A stretch of 64,000 nt of DNA from Henriciella pelagia. Its GTDB lineage: Bacteria; Pseudomonadota; Alphaproteobacteria; Caulobacterales; Hyphomonadaceae. The notes beneath the pieces are model-generated. The model was not told the DNA's origin. It saw nothing but the letters and a program-made list of their open reading frames with translations, and did not search any database. This document shows positions 27,484 to 36,881 of the stretch, in pieces. The position numbers and the translations under genes were made by a program. Numbering within the stretch: the stretch's first letter is position 1; the number at the start of each line of letters is the position of its first letter. Location of the stretch: the NCBI RefSeq assembly GCF_002088945.1, contig NZ_NCSU01000014.1, positions 62,001-126,000 on the forward strand, in the 5' to 3' direction.

Positions 27484-28371
27484 CTACTGCCCTTCGATTT
27501 CCACGACGAATGTGCGGTTCACACCGGGCGGTGGTTTCGGATATGGTGCTGCTCGCTTCACAACGTTTATGGCATCGTGATCGAACCGCCCCGAGCCTGA
27601 TCGCTGGCTGATGGAGACATCCTCAATGTCCCCGTCCGCCGTCAGGGTGAAAGACACGAAAGCAGAGCCAGGGCTGGAGGCGCGAGGACGCCGGACGCGG
27701 GACAGGTGGCGCATGACTTCACCCGCATAGTTCATCTCGGCGGCGTTGCCGGTTGCACCGGATGTTGCCTGTTCGGTCTGGATCTCGGACTGGTTTGTTG
27801 AATCAGTCTCGCTCACACTGGCGTCTTCAGCGCCTCCACCACCATCGACGATTTCATCCACGTCCGACTCAGCCGTGCCTGCGGTCTTGCCATCAGGCAT
27901 CGCATGCTGGCTCGTTTCAGCGTCATCCGGCGAGACTGGCTTTTCGGATTCGTGTGAGCGCTCCGGCGGAGTGGCGAGCAGATCCTTTGGTAACGTCTCG
28001 GGATGGACTTCGGTGGCTGGCGTGTAGCTGGGCGGCGGTGTCTTCGGGATAGCCTCGGGAGCCGATACCTCCGCGACTTCCTTCATAGGCTCAGGCTCGG
28101 CGGAAGTCAGCTCGGCTCCGGATGGCTCGGGCTCTACCGTCTCACCTTCAACTAGCGGCTCGACTGCGGTGTTCGCGTCAGCATTTTCGGGCGGCGAAGC
28201 AGACCTGCCCTCGCCGGTCCTGCTTCCTACATTGGCAAATTGCACACTCACGCTGCCGCCTTTTATCCTGGCGCTCGGGTCATGCGCAGGAAGCGCCGCC
28301 AGCAAAGCGGCGTGCGCCGAACAGGAGGCCAGTGTCACAGCGCCAATCTTGGTGAGAGTCTTCACATTCAT
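27484..28371 (-). CDS. tonB: TonB-family energy transducer
   Basis: A 295-residue TonB-like protein. The N-terminal anchor VTLASCSAHAALLAALP is followed by a long, strongly acidic Glu/Pro/Ser linker (residues about 45-200). The C-terminal domain EVMRHLSRVRRPRA, FVSFTLTADGDIEDVSI and AAPYPKPPPG is the TonB signature. The linker lacks the usual Pro-Lys repeats and is acidic. It spans the periplasm to energise the receptor at 29.9 kb. It overlaps the preceding exbD by 4 nt, as the last gene of the operon. Confidence 0.9.
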   Translation of the reverse strand: MNVKTLTKIGAVTLASCSAHAALLAALPAHDPSARIKGGSVSVQFANVGSRTGEGRSASPPENADANTAVEPLVEGETVEPEPSGAELTSAEPEPMKEVAEVSAPEAIPKTPPPSYTPATEVHPETLPKDLLATPPERSHESEKPVSPDDAETSQHAMPDGKTAGTAESDVDEIVDGGGGAEDASVSETDSTNQSEIQTEQATSGATGNAAEMNYAGEVMRHLSRVRRPRASSPGSAFVSFTLTADGDIEDVSISQRSGSGRFDHDAINVVKRAAPYPKPPPGVNRTFVVEIEGQ

Positions 28372-28751
28372 CCGCTTGCATCCTCCGTGACAATGACGAT
28401 CTGGCCCGCACCCGCCGTCTTGAGATGGCTGATCAGGCCGAGGAGCTCGGCAGCCGGCAGGTCCTTCGACGGCAGTAGCCGGATCGTACCGTCTTCGCTC
28501 TTCATGTCCGCCATACGCTCGGAGACATCTGCGACCGGATCTCCGTGCAGAAGCAGCACTCCGGCGGCATCGATCACAACGGCATCAGGCGGTACACAGC
28601 ATTCAAGACCATCTGACTGAACGAACTCCAAATCGCCGGATTGCTGGCGGTCGAGCGTGCCTGTCACCATGAAGAATATCAGGATAAGGAAGACGATATT
28701 GATCAAGGCAGTCGTCGGCTCAGCCTTGTTTGCCCGTTTCAGCTTTCTCAT
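28368..28751 (-). CDS. exbD: ExbD-type biopolymer transporter (second copy)
   Basis: A 127-residue ExbD-like protein with a single N-terminal helix (PTTALINIVFLILIFFMVTGTLD) that places an Asn where proton-conducting ExbD proteins have an essential Asp. A periplasmic domain with CVPPDAVVIDAAGVLLLHG follows. It couples with the neighbouring ExbD and ExbB. The Asn replacement, with the other copy keeping Asp, suggests a paired heteromeric stator. It overlaps exbD-1 and tonB by 4 nt each. Confidence 0.85.
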   Translation of the reverse strand: MRKLKRANKAEPTTALINIVFLILIFFMVTGTLDRQQSGDLEFVQSDGLECCVPPDAVVIDAAGVLLLHGDPVADVSERMADMKSEDGTIRLLPSKDLPAAELLGLISHLKTAGAGQIVIVTEDASG

Positions 28752-29146
28752 GCCGGAGATGCCTCCAGCCGGATTTCGATGCCTTCGGCATCGCTGAGCA
28801 TCTGAAGCACATCCATAAGCCGCTGGGTCGTCGCCGTATCATTGACGCGCACAGTGAGCGCCGTGGGCTCGCCTGTTCCGCTTACATGGCTGAGCGCGGA
28901 CACAATCTCGCTGTCAGCGACCACTTCTCCATCCAGAACGACCCGGCCCGGTTCCACCAGCAGCGTTTGAAGTGTCTGATCAGGTTGCGCCGACGACCCG
29001 CTGCCCGGCGCGGCAATCTGCACGTCCACCTCGGAAAATTTGGAGAATGTCGAGGCAAGCATGAAGAAAAGCAGCAGCAGGAAAATCACGTCGATGAGTG
29101 ACGTGATCGTCATGCGTCGTCTTCGTCTGGCCTGCCTCAGCGCCAT
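28748..29146 (-). CDS. exbD: ExbD-type biopolymer transporter (first copy)
   Basis: A 132-residue ExbD with a basic N-terminus, the helix ITSLIDVIFLLLLFFMLASTF containing the conserved proton-carrying Asp, and a periplasmic domain. It forms the proton channel with ExbB and passes energy to TonB. It lies 3 bp after exbB and 4 nt overlaps the second exbD. Confidence 0.92.
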   Translation of the reverse strand: MALRQARRRRRMTITSLIDVIFLLLLFFMLASTFSKFSEVDVQIAAPGSGSSAQPDQTLQTLLVEPGRVVLDGEVVADSEIVSALSHVSGTGEPTALTVRVNDTATTQRLMDVLQMLSDAEGIEIRLEASPA

Positions 29147-29149
29147 GGT

Positions 29150-29797
29150 TCAGCTTGCCCGTGAAAGCCGGTCCCGGTCGCTTGCAGCCCTGACTGGAGC
29201 AATCACCACCGAAATCGCATGACCGGCGAAAGCACGTTCGGCATCAATCCGTGACTCCAGCCACGCCAGTGCTACCGATGTCGGCATGGCGACGGCGAGA
29301 CCAGCAGCCGTGGTGAGCAGCGCAACCCAGATGCCGCCAGCAAGGATGGACGGGTCGACCTGGTTCCCCGCTACCTGCAGCGCCTGAAAGGCCTCGATCA
29401 TGCCGAGCACCGTGCCAAACAGGCCGAGAAGCGGCGCCAGCTGCGCGATCATGTCGAGTATCCGGAACCCACCTTCGAGCGGCAGGAGGGCTTTTTCGGC
29501 CAGCGTCTCCAGCCGGTCCTTGCGCCCTGTGCCTTCCGTCATCGTCATTCCGAGGCGAAGCGTGTCGGCCAGCCAGTGAGGATTGGATTCCAGTTGCGTC
29601 TGAGCCTTTGTCCGATCGCCCGCATCCCAAACTACGAGAATGCGCTCGATCTCGCCATGCTTTCCGATGCGCTCCACATGGAATTGCCAGACCTTGTAGA
29701 GAAACACTGCCAGAGACAGGATCGACACGGCGGTCAGCAACACGAGGACCGGGCCGCCTGTCTCAATCAGCGTCTGAATTGGGTTGAGCAATGACAT
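29150..29797 (-). CDS. exbB: ExbB-type MotA/TolQ/ExbB proton channel
   Basis: From ATG 29797 (GGAG upstream) the product is 215 residues with three transmembrane helices. It has the MotA/TolQ/ExbB core IAQLAPLLGLFGTVLGMIEAFQAL and IWVALLTTAAGLAVAMPTSVALAWL. It powers TonB with the two ExbD proteins. An ATG 33 nt further upstream lacks a binding site. It lies 108 bp after the receptor gene. Confidence 0.92.
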   Translation of the reverse strand: MSLLNPIQTLIETGGPVLVLLTAVSILSLAVFLYKVWQFHVERIGKHGEIERILVVWDAGDRTKAQTQLESNPHWLADTLRLGMTMTEGTGRKDRLETLAEKALLPLEGGFRILDMIAQLAPLLGLFGTVLGMIEAFQALQVAGNQVDPSILAGGIWVALLTTAAGLAVAMPTSVALAWLESRIDAERAFAGHAISVVIAPVRAASDRDRLSRAS

Positions 29798-29905
29798 TGG
29801 AAACTCCGTTCTGACTGGCTTTGCCGACAAGCAGAAAAGGCAATTGATGCCGACGGCTTTGCGCCAGCACCAATGCTGCCCTGAAGGTCGCGTGAGGCGA
29901 CAAAG

Positions 29906-31915
29906 CTAAAAGTCCCGGGCGATCGCGAACTTCAGGTTCCGTCCCGGCGCATATCGCGTTGACAGATATGGCGTGTACGGATGGTCCAGCACATTCTCCA
30001 CGCTGAAACGGAATGATGTGCCTTCGAGGACGCCTTCCTGGGGCGTGATTGTTGCGCGGAGGTTCGCAACAACATAGCCAGGCTCCTGCTCAGTGCCATT
30101 GCGTTCCGATTTGTCGGAGACGACGAATTCGCTGCTGAGGTCCACCAGGGGCGAGAACCGCTTGCCAAAGGTGATGCGCGCATTGTTTGCCGGGAAGTTG
30201 ACCCAGTCTGATTCCACGCCCGCAGTATTGGTCTGCTCAGCGTCCATGATGTTCGCATTGAAATCTATGTAGAAGCCGGACCGGCGCGCATAGGACCCCT
30301 CCAGCTCCAGGCCCTGCAGCTCGACTTCGCTGACGCCGGAATAGGACGTCACATCCGTCAGTTCGGTCTGATAGAAATTGCCCTTGAGCGACAGGATATC
30401 CTGATCGGTGAACACGCCGATCTTGTCATAGGAAGCGCCAAGTTCGAACGTATCTGCGACTTCGGCCTGCTCCCGGAACACCACATTCGTAAGGTCATCG
30501 AGAATGGGAAGGCTCTCAGTGTGCGCATAGCTCCCGAAGACCGCCAAACCTCCTGCAAAATCGTAGCGCAGAGACGCGCCGCCCATCAGGGCATCGTCGT
30601 CGAATGTTTCGGTGATGCCGAGCGATGGGTCAGGGTCCAGTTCGGAGGTCTCCCAACGCAGGGCCGGCGTAAATGTGAACCCATTGCCGAAGCCAATCTC
30701 ATCGACAACGAATACTGCAAATCGGTTATTGTCTCCGCCAGGCGCCGAATTGGCTGTCAGTCGCTCTCGGCTGATGACTTCGAAACCGGTGCGCAAATCC
30801 TGCACGATGGAGCCAGACGCAATGAAGGCGGTATTCTTCACGGTCAACTTGGTGGTCTCATATTGCTGGTCAGCGCCAACAATCGGCTCAATTATAAATG
30901 CAGGAAGCGGCGAGCTGCCGTCGACATAGGTCGAATCAATTTCCTGGTTCGCATAGGACAGGATCGCATCGAGGTCGATGAGGTCGTTCGCTGGATTGTA
31001 ATTATAAGCCAGCGTCGCGGTCTGGGACAGCGTATCGCGGTCCACATTGCCGAAAGAGCCACCCGTCGTGCCGAACGAGTCATACGGCTTGTCGCGCTCG
31101 GAGGTCTCAGTGTCGGTATAGCTGGCCGTGACGCTGTGATCGCCCGCCGTGTATTTTGCCTTCAGCAGGAATGATGGAAGCTCGAACGCGCTATTGCCGA
31201 TCGTGTTTCCATTGCCATCCGTCTGGTCCGACTGTTCGCGCCAGGAGTAATTGGCAAGAAATTCGAGATTCTCGGTCGGCTGCCATGCTGCCGTGCTTGA
31301 GGAGTTGAAGCCGTTCGAATTGGTCGAGCCGCCGAGCGACTGGCGGAAGGCAAATCCTGGCTCGCCACCGGTCATCTGCGAGGCGTCGATGGTTTCAAGA
31401 CGCACAACCCCGCCCACAATGCCTGATCCATATTCGAAGCTTCCAACCGTACCCCGGATCACTTCCACACTTTTGTAAAGAGACGGGTCGGTGAAGAGCT
31501 GGGTGCCGATCCGATACAGTTCCTCTGCCCCGACGCTCGCATTGTCGACAAGGATGGCAACCTTGTGGTCGGTACCGTAGGTGCCATTTGCGCCAAAGCC
31601 GCGAATATTGATGCCGGAGCCGATAGGAGTTGAACCATTCACCAGCGTGACGCCCGGCACAGAGTCGATCAGCTCTGCAATCGTATTGGCCTGCCGGTCT
31701 TCAATCTCTTCCTGGTTTACCACTGTGATCGGCGTTGCCGTGTCGGTCTGAACCTCGCGCTTGCTCTCACCGAGCGTCAGCGTACCGAGAAACTCGCCGT
31801 CCTCTGCCGGCGCATCGGCGCCCTGCGCCAGCGCCATGACGCCCTGCTGGAATGCCAGAAGCGCGATCACCGCCGCGCCTGTCCGCACTGCTCGCAAGGT
31901 TGCTGATTGAGCCAT
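29906..31915 (-). CDS. TonB-dependent receptor, haem/haemoglobin receptor-like
   Basis: From ATG 31915, preceded by GGAGGG, the protein has 669 residues. A signal peptide ends near VMALAQG. The plug contains TPITVVNQEEIEDRQANTIA, INIRGFGANG and the ExxRGxxGSFEYGSG segment, and the barrel ends in the terminal Phe of FAIARDF. The NYNPANDLIDLDAIL segment recalls the NPDL motif of haem receptors (HmuR/ShuA class). A Fur-like box lies just upstream and tonB/exb genes follow, so iron or haem import is the likely job. The precise ligand is inferred. Confidence 0.88.
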   Translation of the reverse strand: MAQSATLRAVRTGAAVIALLAFQQGVMALAQGADAPAEDGEFLGTLTLGESKREVQTDTATPITVVNQEEIEDRQANTIAELIDSVPGVTLVNGSTPIGSGINIRGFGANGTYGTDHKVAILVDNASVGAEELYRIGTQLFTDPSLYKSVEVIRGTVGSFEYGSGIVGGVVRLETIDASQMTGGEPGFAFRQSLGGSTNSNGFNSSSTAAWQPTENLEFLANYSWREQSDQTDGNGNTIGNSAFELPSFLLKAKYTAGDHSVTASYTDTETSERDKPYDSFGTTGGSFGNVDRDTLSQTATLAYNYNPANDLIDLDAILSYANQEIDSTYVDGSSPLPAFIIEPIVGADQQYETTKLTVKNTAFIASGSIVQDLRTGFEVISRERLTANSAPGGDNNRFAVFVVDEIGFGNGFTFTPALRWETSELDPDPSLGITETFDDDALMGGASLRYDFAGGLAVFGSYAHTESLPILDDLTNVVFREQAEVADTFELGASYDKIGVFTDQDILSLKGNFYQTELTDVTSYSGVSEVELQGLELEGSYARRSGFYIDFNANIMDAEQTNTAGVESDWVNFPANNARITFGKRFSPLVDLSSEFVVSDKSERNGTEQEPGYVVANLRATITPQEGVLEGTSFRFSVENVLDHPYTPYLSTRYAPGRNLKFAIARDF

Positions 31916-31935
31916 AACAAATCCCTCCAAGTCAC

Positions 31936-31954
31936 GAGAATGACAATCATTCGC
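31936..31954. promoter_or_regulatory. Fur box before the TonB receptor
   Basis: GAGAATGACAATCATTCGC matches 15 of 19 positions of the classical Fur box GATAATGATAATCATTATC. It lies 21 bp upstream of the receptor start on the minus strand, where a repressor would block the promoter. Confidence 0.75.
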
Positions 31955-31996
31955 AAATTGTGAGAGCTCTGTAACAGCATGCTCTCGTTTTGCAAA

Positions 31997-32011
31997 TAAG
32001 AATTGTTCTCA
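31997..32011. promoter_or_regulatory. second Fur-like 7-1-7 site
   Basis: TAAGAATTGTTCTCA is an imperfect 7-1-7 palindrome close to TGAGAATnATTCTCA. It lies 61 bp from the first box and could be a cooperative site in the receptor promoter. Confidence 0.5.
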
Positions 32012-32741
32012 TTTTGGATTTGAGTTGGTCCTATGTTCGACACCACAGCTCGCCACGAGCTTACGCGCCGCGCCCACCCGCAATTGCCCCGATCACTCTA
32101 CGAGATCGGGCAGGCCGACACAGAGGGGGGGCCTGTGAGAGCCCCCCCCTGACGAGCGGCCATGCTGCGCAGATGTCCCGGGTTGGAAGAAAAAGTACCG
32201 AATAGTTTGACGCTAATCTGCGTGGCATCGGGCATGAACCTCTCCGCACCGGATGCCTACCGAATAGAAAGTGCCGGAAACGTCCATCACAGCGCAAAAT
32301 CGAGGTCGTTCTCCCTGCGTCCGGTAATAAAGTGCCCTGCATGATGAGGCCGTTCTTCGCTTCTCGTCGATGCCCCGCCATCATCCGCGCGTGGAAGGTT
32401 AGAATTGTGACCCGCATGAGGTGCAGTCGCTACTCGCCCATGAAGCGATCCACCACTTTACCGGCGGATACGGCAATGGCGGCGGCGCAGGCAGCCAGCA
32501 ATGGACACGCACGAACGTCTCCAAGGATGATCGCGGCCTCTGATCGGCTCCTGCTGAGGTCGGCCCGCTTCATTTGGAGCGCAGAATGCTCTCGGTCCGC
32601 CAGAACCGCCCATGATGGATGAGCACTGAAAGCGCCGCCTCAGGGCTGCCCCCCAACCTGCCCTGACCAGCGCGGCTCCATGCTCCGTCTTCCAATCATT
32701 GCATCCGCCCCAATCAATTCAGACACCAGCCACCACATGTA
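32012..32741. other. 730-bp spacer without a supported gene
   Basis: I find no recognisable protein in either strand. It contains the G7/C8 hairpin at 32121-32153. A 47-codon minus-strand frame at 32430-32573 has no ribosome binding site. Several short frames lack any known family pattern. Base composition is similar to the flanks. It separates two divergent Fur-box promoters. Confidence 0.5.
32121..32153. repeat. G7/C8 hairpin
   Basis: Seven G (32125-32131) and eight C (32142-32149) can form a fully paired stem around a 10-nt loop, with flanking CAG and CTG able to add pairs. There is no T-tract, so it is not a standard intrinsic terminator. Confidence 0.5.
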
Positions 32742-32763
32742 TTGCAAATGATTATCACTTGCA
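32742..32763. promoter_or_regulatory. Fur box before the DUF6607 lipoprotein gene
   Basis: The arms TGCAAATGAT and ATCACTTGCA flank a single T and match as reverse complements at 9 of 10 positions. This is the alphaproteobacterial Fur/Irr-type pattern. It lies 53 bp upstream of the ATG at 32816. Confidence 0.8.
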
Positions 32764-32815
32764 TTAGCATTATTGACGAATAAGAAATCCACCGAATAAA
32801 CTCCTGGGGGCACTG

Positions 32816-33862
32816 ATGAAGTCCGCTTTTACCCGCACCGCCTTCGCCTGTTCGGCGTGGCTGATCTCCGCTTGTACAACCACCGCGGTTTCACCATCCA
32901 TTGCACAGGACGCCGTCGTGGACGCGCCGTCGCAAGATCCGGCCGCGTTCGAGAAGGACCGCCAGGCAATTCTTGCGATGGCCGGGGACTACCGGGTGAC
33001 ATTCGACTTCACCGAAACCGTCTCCCTCTTTGAGGGGTATGAGCTTAAGGACCCGAAGCGGTCTGGCGGATACGAAATTGTTCGAGTTGTCGAGGACTCT
33101 GGCGATTTCATCAGCCTGCAGCACATCCTGGTCGTCGGGCCCAAAGACTCACCGATCGTGGTCAAGCACTGGCGTCAGGACTGGGCTTATGAACCGTCTC
33201 GGGTGCTCGTTTTCATTGGCGGCAATGCATGGGAATGGCGCGACGTTCCGGCTGCTGAGCAAGCAGGTGCCTGGTCACAGACAGTCTATCAGGTTGATGA
33301 CGCACCACGCTATGGCGCTGTCGGCACATGGACATATGAAGACGGTATCGCCGAATGGACGCCGCCCGCCGAATGGCGTCCCCTGCCCCGCCGCGACATG
33401 ACGACCCGCGATGATTACCACGCTGTCGACGCCGTCAACCGCCACACGCTGACGCCCGATGGCTGGGTGCACGAACAGGACAATACAAAGATTATCCTGA
33501 CTGGCACGCCAAGAGCCCTCGTCCGCGAGGTCGGCGTGAACACCTATGAACGCAATTCCAGCTTTCCCGTCTCCGTTGGCGACGCCTATTGGGCAGCAAC
33601 GTCTGACTACTGGGCTGGTGTGCGGGACGAGTGGTCCCGCATCGAGGACGAGAATGAGCGCTTTGCGATCACACTGAAGGGTGAGACCGAAGACCTCTAC
33701 ACCCCGCTTCTCAGCCTCGCAGAGGAGGTTCAGGCGGGTGAGAAGGACATTGCCGCCGCCGTGTCCGAAGCCCGCTCCGTCATTCGCAGCTTTGTCACCT
33801 CAGACATCGGCCAGCTCGCAGACCGGCTGCGCCCAACCACCACACTGGCAAAGGCTTATTAG
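32816..33862 (+). CDS. DUF6607 family lipoprotein
   Basis: A 348-residue exported protein with a lipoprotein signal ending LISAC. The DUF6607-like pattern is visible: AMAGDYRVTFDFTETVSLF, KHWRQDWAYEPSRVLVFIGGNAWEWRDVP, and PLPRRDMTTRDDYHAVDAVNRHTLTPDGWVHEQDN. The function of this family is not known. A strong Fur-like box before it and the nearby TonB genes suggest it is made under iron limitation. The start has a purine-rich CCTGGGGGCACTG-like leader, so the ATG at 32816 is reasonable. Confidence 0.75.
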   Translation: MKSAFTRTAFACSAWLISACTTTAVSPSIAQDAVVDAPSQDPAAFEKDRQAILAMAGDYRVTFDFTETVSLFEGYELKDPKRSGGYEIVRVVEDSGDFISLQHILVVGPKDSPIVVKHWRQDWAYEPSRVLVFIGGNAWEWRDVPAAEQAGAWSQTVYQVDDAPRYGAVGTWTYEDGIAEWTPPAEWRPLPRRDMTTRDDYHAVDAVNRHTLTPDGWVHEQDNTKIILTGTPRALVREVGVNTYERNSSFPVSVGDAYWAATSDYWAGVRDEWSRIEDENERFAITLKGETEDLYTPLLSLAEEVQAGEKDIAAAVSEARSVIRSFVTSDIGQLADRLRPTTTLAKAY

Positions 33863-33895
33863 CTGGAGGTGGAAGGCGCGGCTGCTCTCTCCTGA

Positions 33896-34897
<1,002 letters not shown>

Positions 34898-34952
34898 TCA
34901 GACGTGTTTCTAGGCCGGGATTTTGGGGAAATCACCCGTAACGCCGGGGAAA

Positions 34953-35843
34953 TCAGATATCGCCGCGTATCCGCTTCATCACGCCGGAAAAATCGAGACC
35001 AGCATGGCCGTCCTCATCGAGCCTTGCGTAAATGTCGCGCGCATGTTTGCCCAGCGGCGTTTCAGCATCGGCTGCCTCTGCCGCACCAAGCGCCAGCTTC
35101 AGATCCTTCAGCATCATGGCGACGGCAAAACCCGGCTTGTAGTCACGATTTGACGGAGCGGTCGGCACGGGCCCCGGCGCGGGGCAATAGCTCGTCATTG
35201 ACCAGCACTGGCCGGACGCTGTCGAGGAAATATCGAAGAAAGTCTGCGCGTCGAGACCGAGCTTTTCAGCCAGGTTGAACGCCTCGCACGTACCGATCAT
35301 CGAAATGCCGAGCAGCATGTTGTTGGCGATCTTGGCGACCTGGCCGTTCCCGGCATCACCCGCGTGGAATACGTTCTTGCCCATGATCTCCAGCAGCGGT
35401 TTGGCCTTCTCAAATGCCTCTTTTGGGCCGCCGACCATGAAGGTCAGCGTGCCCGCATCGGCCGCCGCTGTGCCCCCTGAAACCGGTGCATCCACCATCA
35501 GGAAACCGGCCGCCTTCGCCTGCGCTGCTGCCTCACGGCTCTCTTCGACCGAGATTGTTGAGCAGTCGAGGAAGAGCGTGCCCGGCGCGGAATGGGCGGC
35601 AGCTCCATCGTCGCCGAAATAGACAGACAGGACGTGCTTGCCCGCCGGGAGCATGGAGACAACAACTTCGGCGCCCTCTACCGCATCCGCGACAGATCCC
35701 GCGCCATTCGCACCGGACTCTTCAGCCTTGCGGACGGCTTCAGCATTGAGGTCAAACGCCTTCACCTCATGGCCAGTCCTGGCGAGATTGGCGCACATGC
35801 CGGAACCCATATTTCCGAGCCCGATAAAGGCGACTTTTGTCAT
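34953..35843 (-). CDS. mmsB: 3-hydroxyisobutyrate dehydrogenase
   Basis: A 296-residue beta-hydroxyacid dehydrogenase with an N-terminal Rossmann motif FIGLGNMGSGMCANLA, the substrate motif DAPVSGGTAAADAGTLTFMVGG, the catalytic Lys in GNGQVAKIANNMLLG, and the C-terminal DLKLALGAAEAADAETPLG. It oxidises 3-hydroxyisobutyrate to methylmalonate semialdehyde with NAD. It lies 12 bp after the 3-hydroxyisobutyryl-CoA hydrolase gene, the preceding step of valine degradation. Confidence 0.95.
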   Translation of the reverse strand: MTKVAFIGLGNMGSGMCANLARTGHEVKAFDLNAEAVRKAEESGANGAGSVADAVEGAEVVVSMLPAGKHVLSVYFGDDGAAAHSAPGTLFLDCSTISVEESREAAAQAKAAGFLMVDAPVSGGTAAADAGTLTFMVGGPKEAFEKAKPLLEIMGKNVFHAGDAGNGQVAKIANNMLLGISMIGTCEAFNLAEKLGLDAQTFFDISSTASGQCWSMTSYCPAPGPVPTAPSNRDYKPGFAVAMMLKDLKLALGAAEAADAETPLGKHARDIYARLDEDGHAGLDFSGVMKRIRGDI

Positions 35844-35855
35844 GGCTGTTTCCTC

Positions 35856-36881
35856 TCAGATGAACTGGAGCTCATTCTCGCCCAGCGGCGCGAAGAAGCT
35901 GTCGACGAGATCGTCTGACACCGCTTCGAGCGTGGGCGGCTCCCAATTTGGATTGTGGTCCTTGTCGACCAGAACGGCGCGGACCCCTTCGATAAAGTTC
36001 TCGGTGCAGACCAGTCGTCCGCCGATGCGGTACTCCATCCGCATATTGTCACGGAAGTCGCTCATCTTGCCGCCTTCAGTCAGTTGGCGATGCGCGATCT
36101 TCATGGTGAGCGGCGATTTGCTGGCGAGTGTTTCGGCCTGGGATTGCGCCCAGCCGCTTCCAGCCTTGAGCGCCGAAACGATACCTTCAACACTGTCTTT
36201 TCCGAAGCAGGCGTCGATCTCGCCCTGGTGCTCTGCGAAACTCGGCTCTGCTTTCGTCTTCAGACTATCCAGCGCGCTCACACCCTGCTCGCAGAGCTTG
36301 TCAGCCAGCCCGGCCGGTTCATCGGCAAAATGGGTTGCCACACCGACGGCCAGAACATCTTCGCCTTTCAGCCGCGCACCTGTCAGCGCGAGCCACATGC
36401 CGGTCGCGCCCGGAAGGCGCGGCAGGAACCAGCCGCCGCCAACATCCGGGAAGAGGCCAATGCCGCTTTCCGGCATGGCAAACAGCGTGTTTGGCGTCGC
36501 GACGCGGTACGTGCCGTGCACGGATATCCCGACCCCGCCGCCCATCGTCACGCCGTCCTGAATGGCGACGTATGGCTTTGGATACTCTTGGATCAGTGTG
36601 TTGAGCCGGTACTCACTCGCGAAGAAGTCGCGCGCTTCCTGCCCATCCGCCTTGCCGGAATCCTGAAGCATGCGGATGTCGCCGCCGGCACAAAAGCCGC
36701 GCGAGCCTTCGGCGTGATCCACGACGATCAGTTCAACATCTGCATCATCGCGCCACTTCAACAGAGCGTCGGTCATCAGTTCGCACATGTCGAGGTTCAG
36801 CGCGTGCAGCGCCTTCGGCCGGTTCAGCGTGATCCGCCTGGCCTTGCCCTGCTTCCTCGCGATGACACTTGGTTCGCTCAT
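35856..36881 (-). CDS. 3-hydroxyisobutyryl-CoA hydrolase
   Basis: A 341-residue crotonase-family protein of the HIBCH type. The oxyanion segment RGFCAGGDIRMLQ is followed by GGGVGISVHGTYRVATPNTLFAMPESGIGLFPDVGGGWFL with the catalytic Glu, and the hydrolase-specific C-terminal part that plain enoyl-CoA hydratases lack. It releases CoA from 3-hydroxyisobutyryl-CoA. It overlaps the acyl-CoA dehydrogenase gene by 4 nt. Confidence 0.92.
   Translation of the reverse strand: MSEPSVIARKQGKARRITLNRPKALHALNLDMCELMTDALLKWRDDADVELIVVDHAEGSRGFCAGGDIRMLQDSGKADGQEARDFFASEYRLNTLIQEYPKPYVAIQDGVTMGGGVGISVHGTYRVATPNTLFAMPESGIGLFPDVGGGWFLPRLPGATGMWLALTGARLKGEDVLAVGVATHFADEPAGLADKLCEQGVSALDSLKTKAEPSFAEHQGEIDACFGKDSVEGIVSALKAGSGWAQSQAETLASKSPLTMKIAHRQLTEGGKMSDFRDNMRMEYRIGGRLVCTENFIEGVRAVLVDKDHNPNWEPPTLEAVSDDLVDSFFAPLGENELQFI

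Noticed and set aside
32121-32153. intrinsic terminator
   Set aside because: The hairpin has no T-tract and does not follow a gene on either strand within a sensible distance.
32430-32573. 47-codon minus-strand frame with a central hydrophobic stretch
   Set aside because: No ribosome binding site and no known family. Kept only as a remark in the spacer entry.
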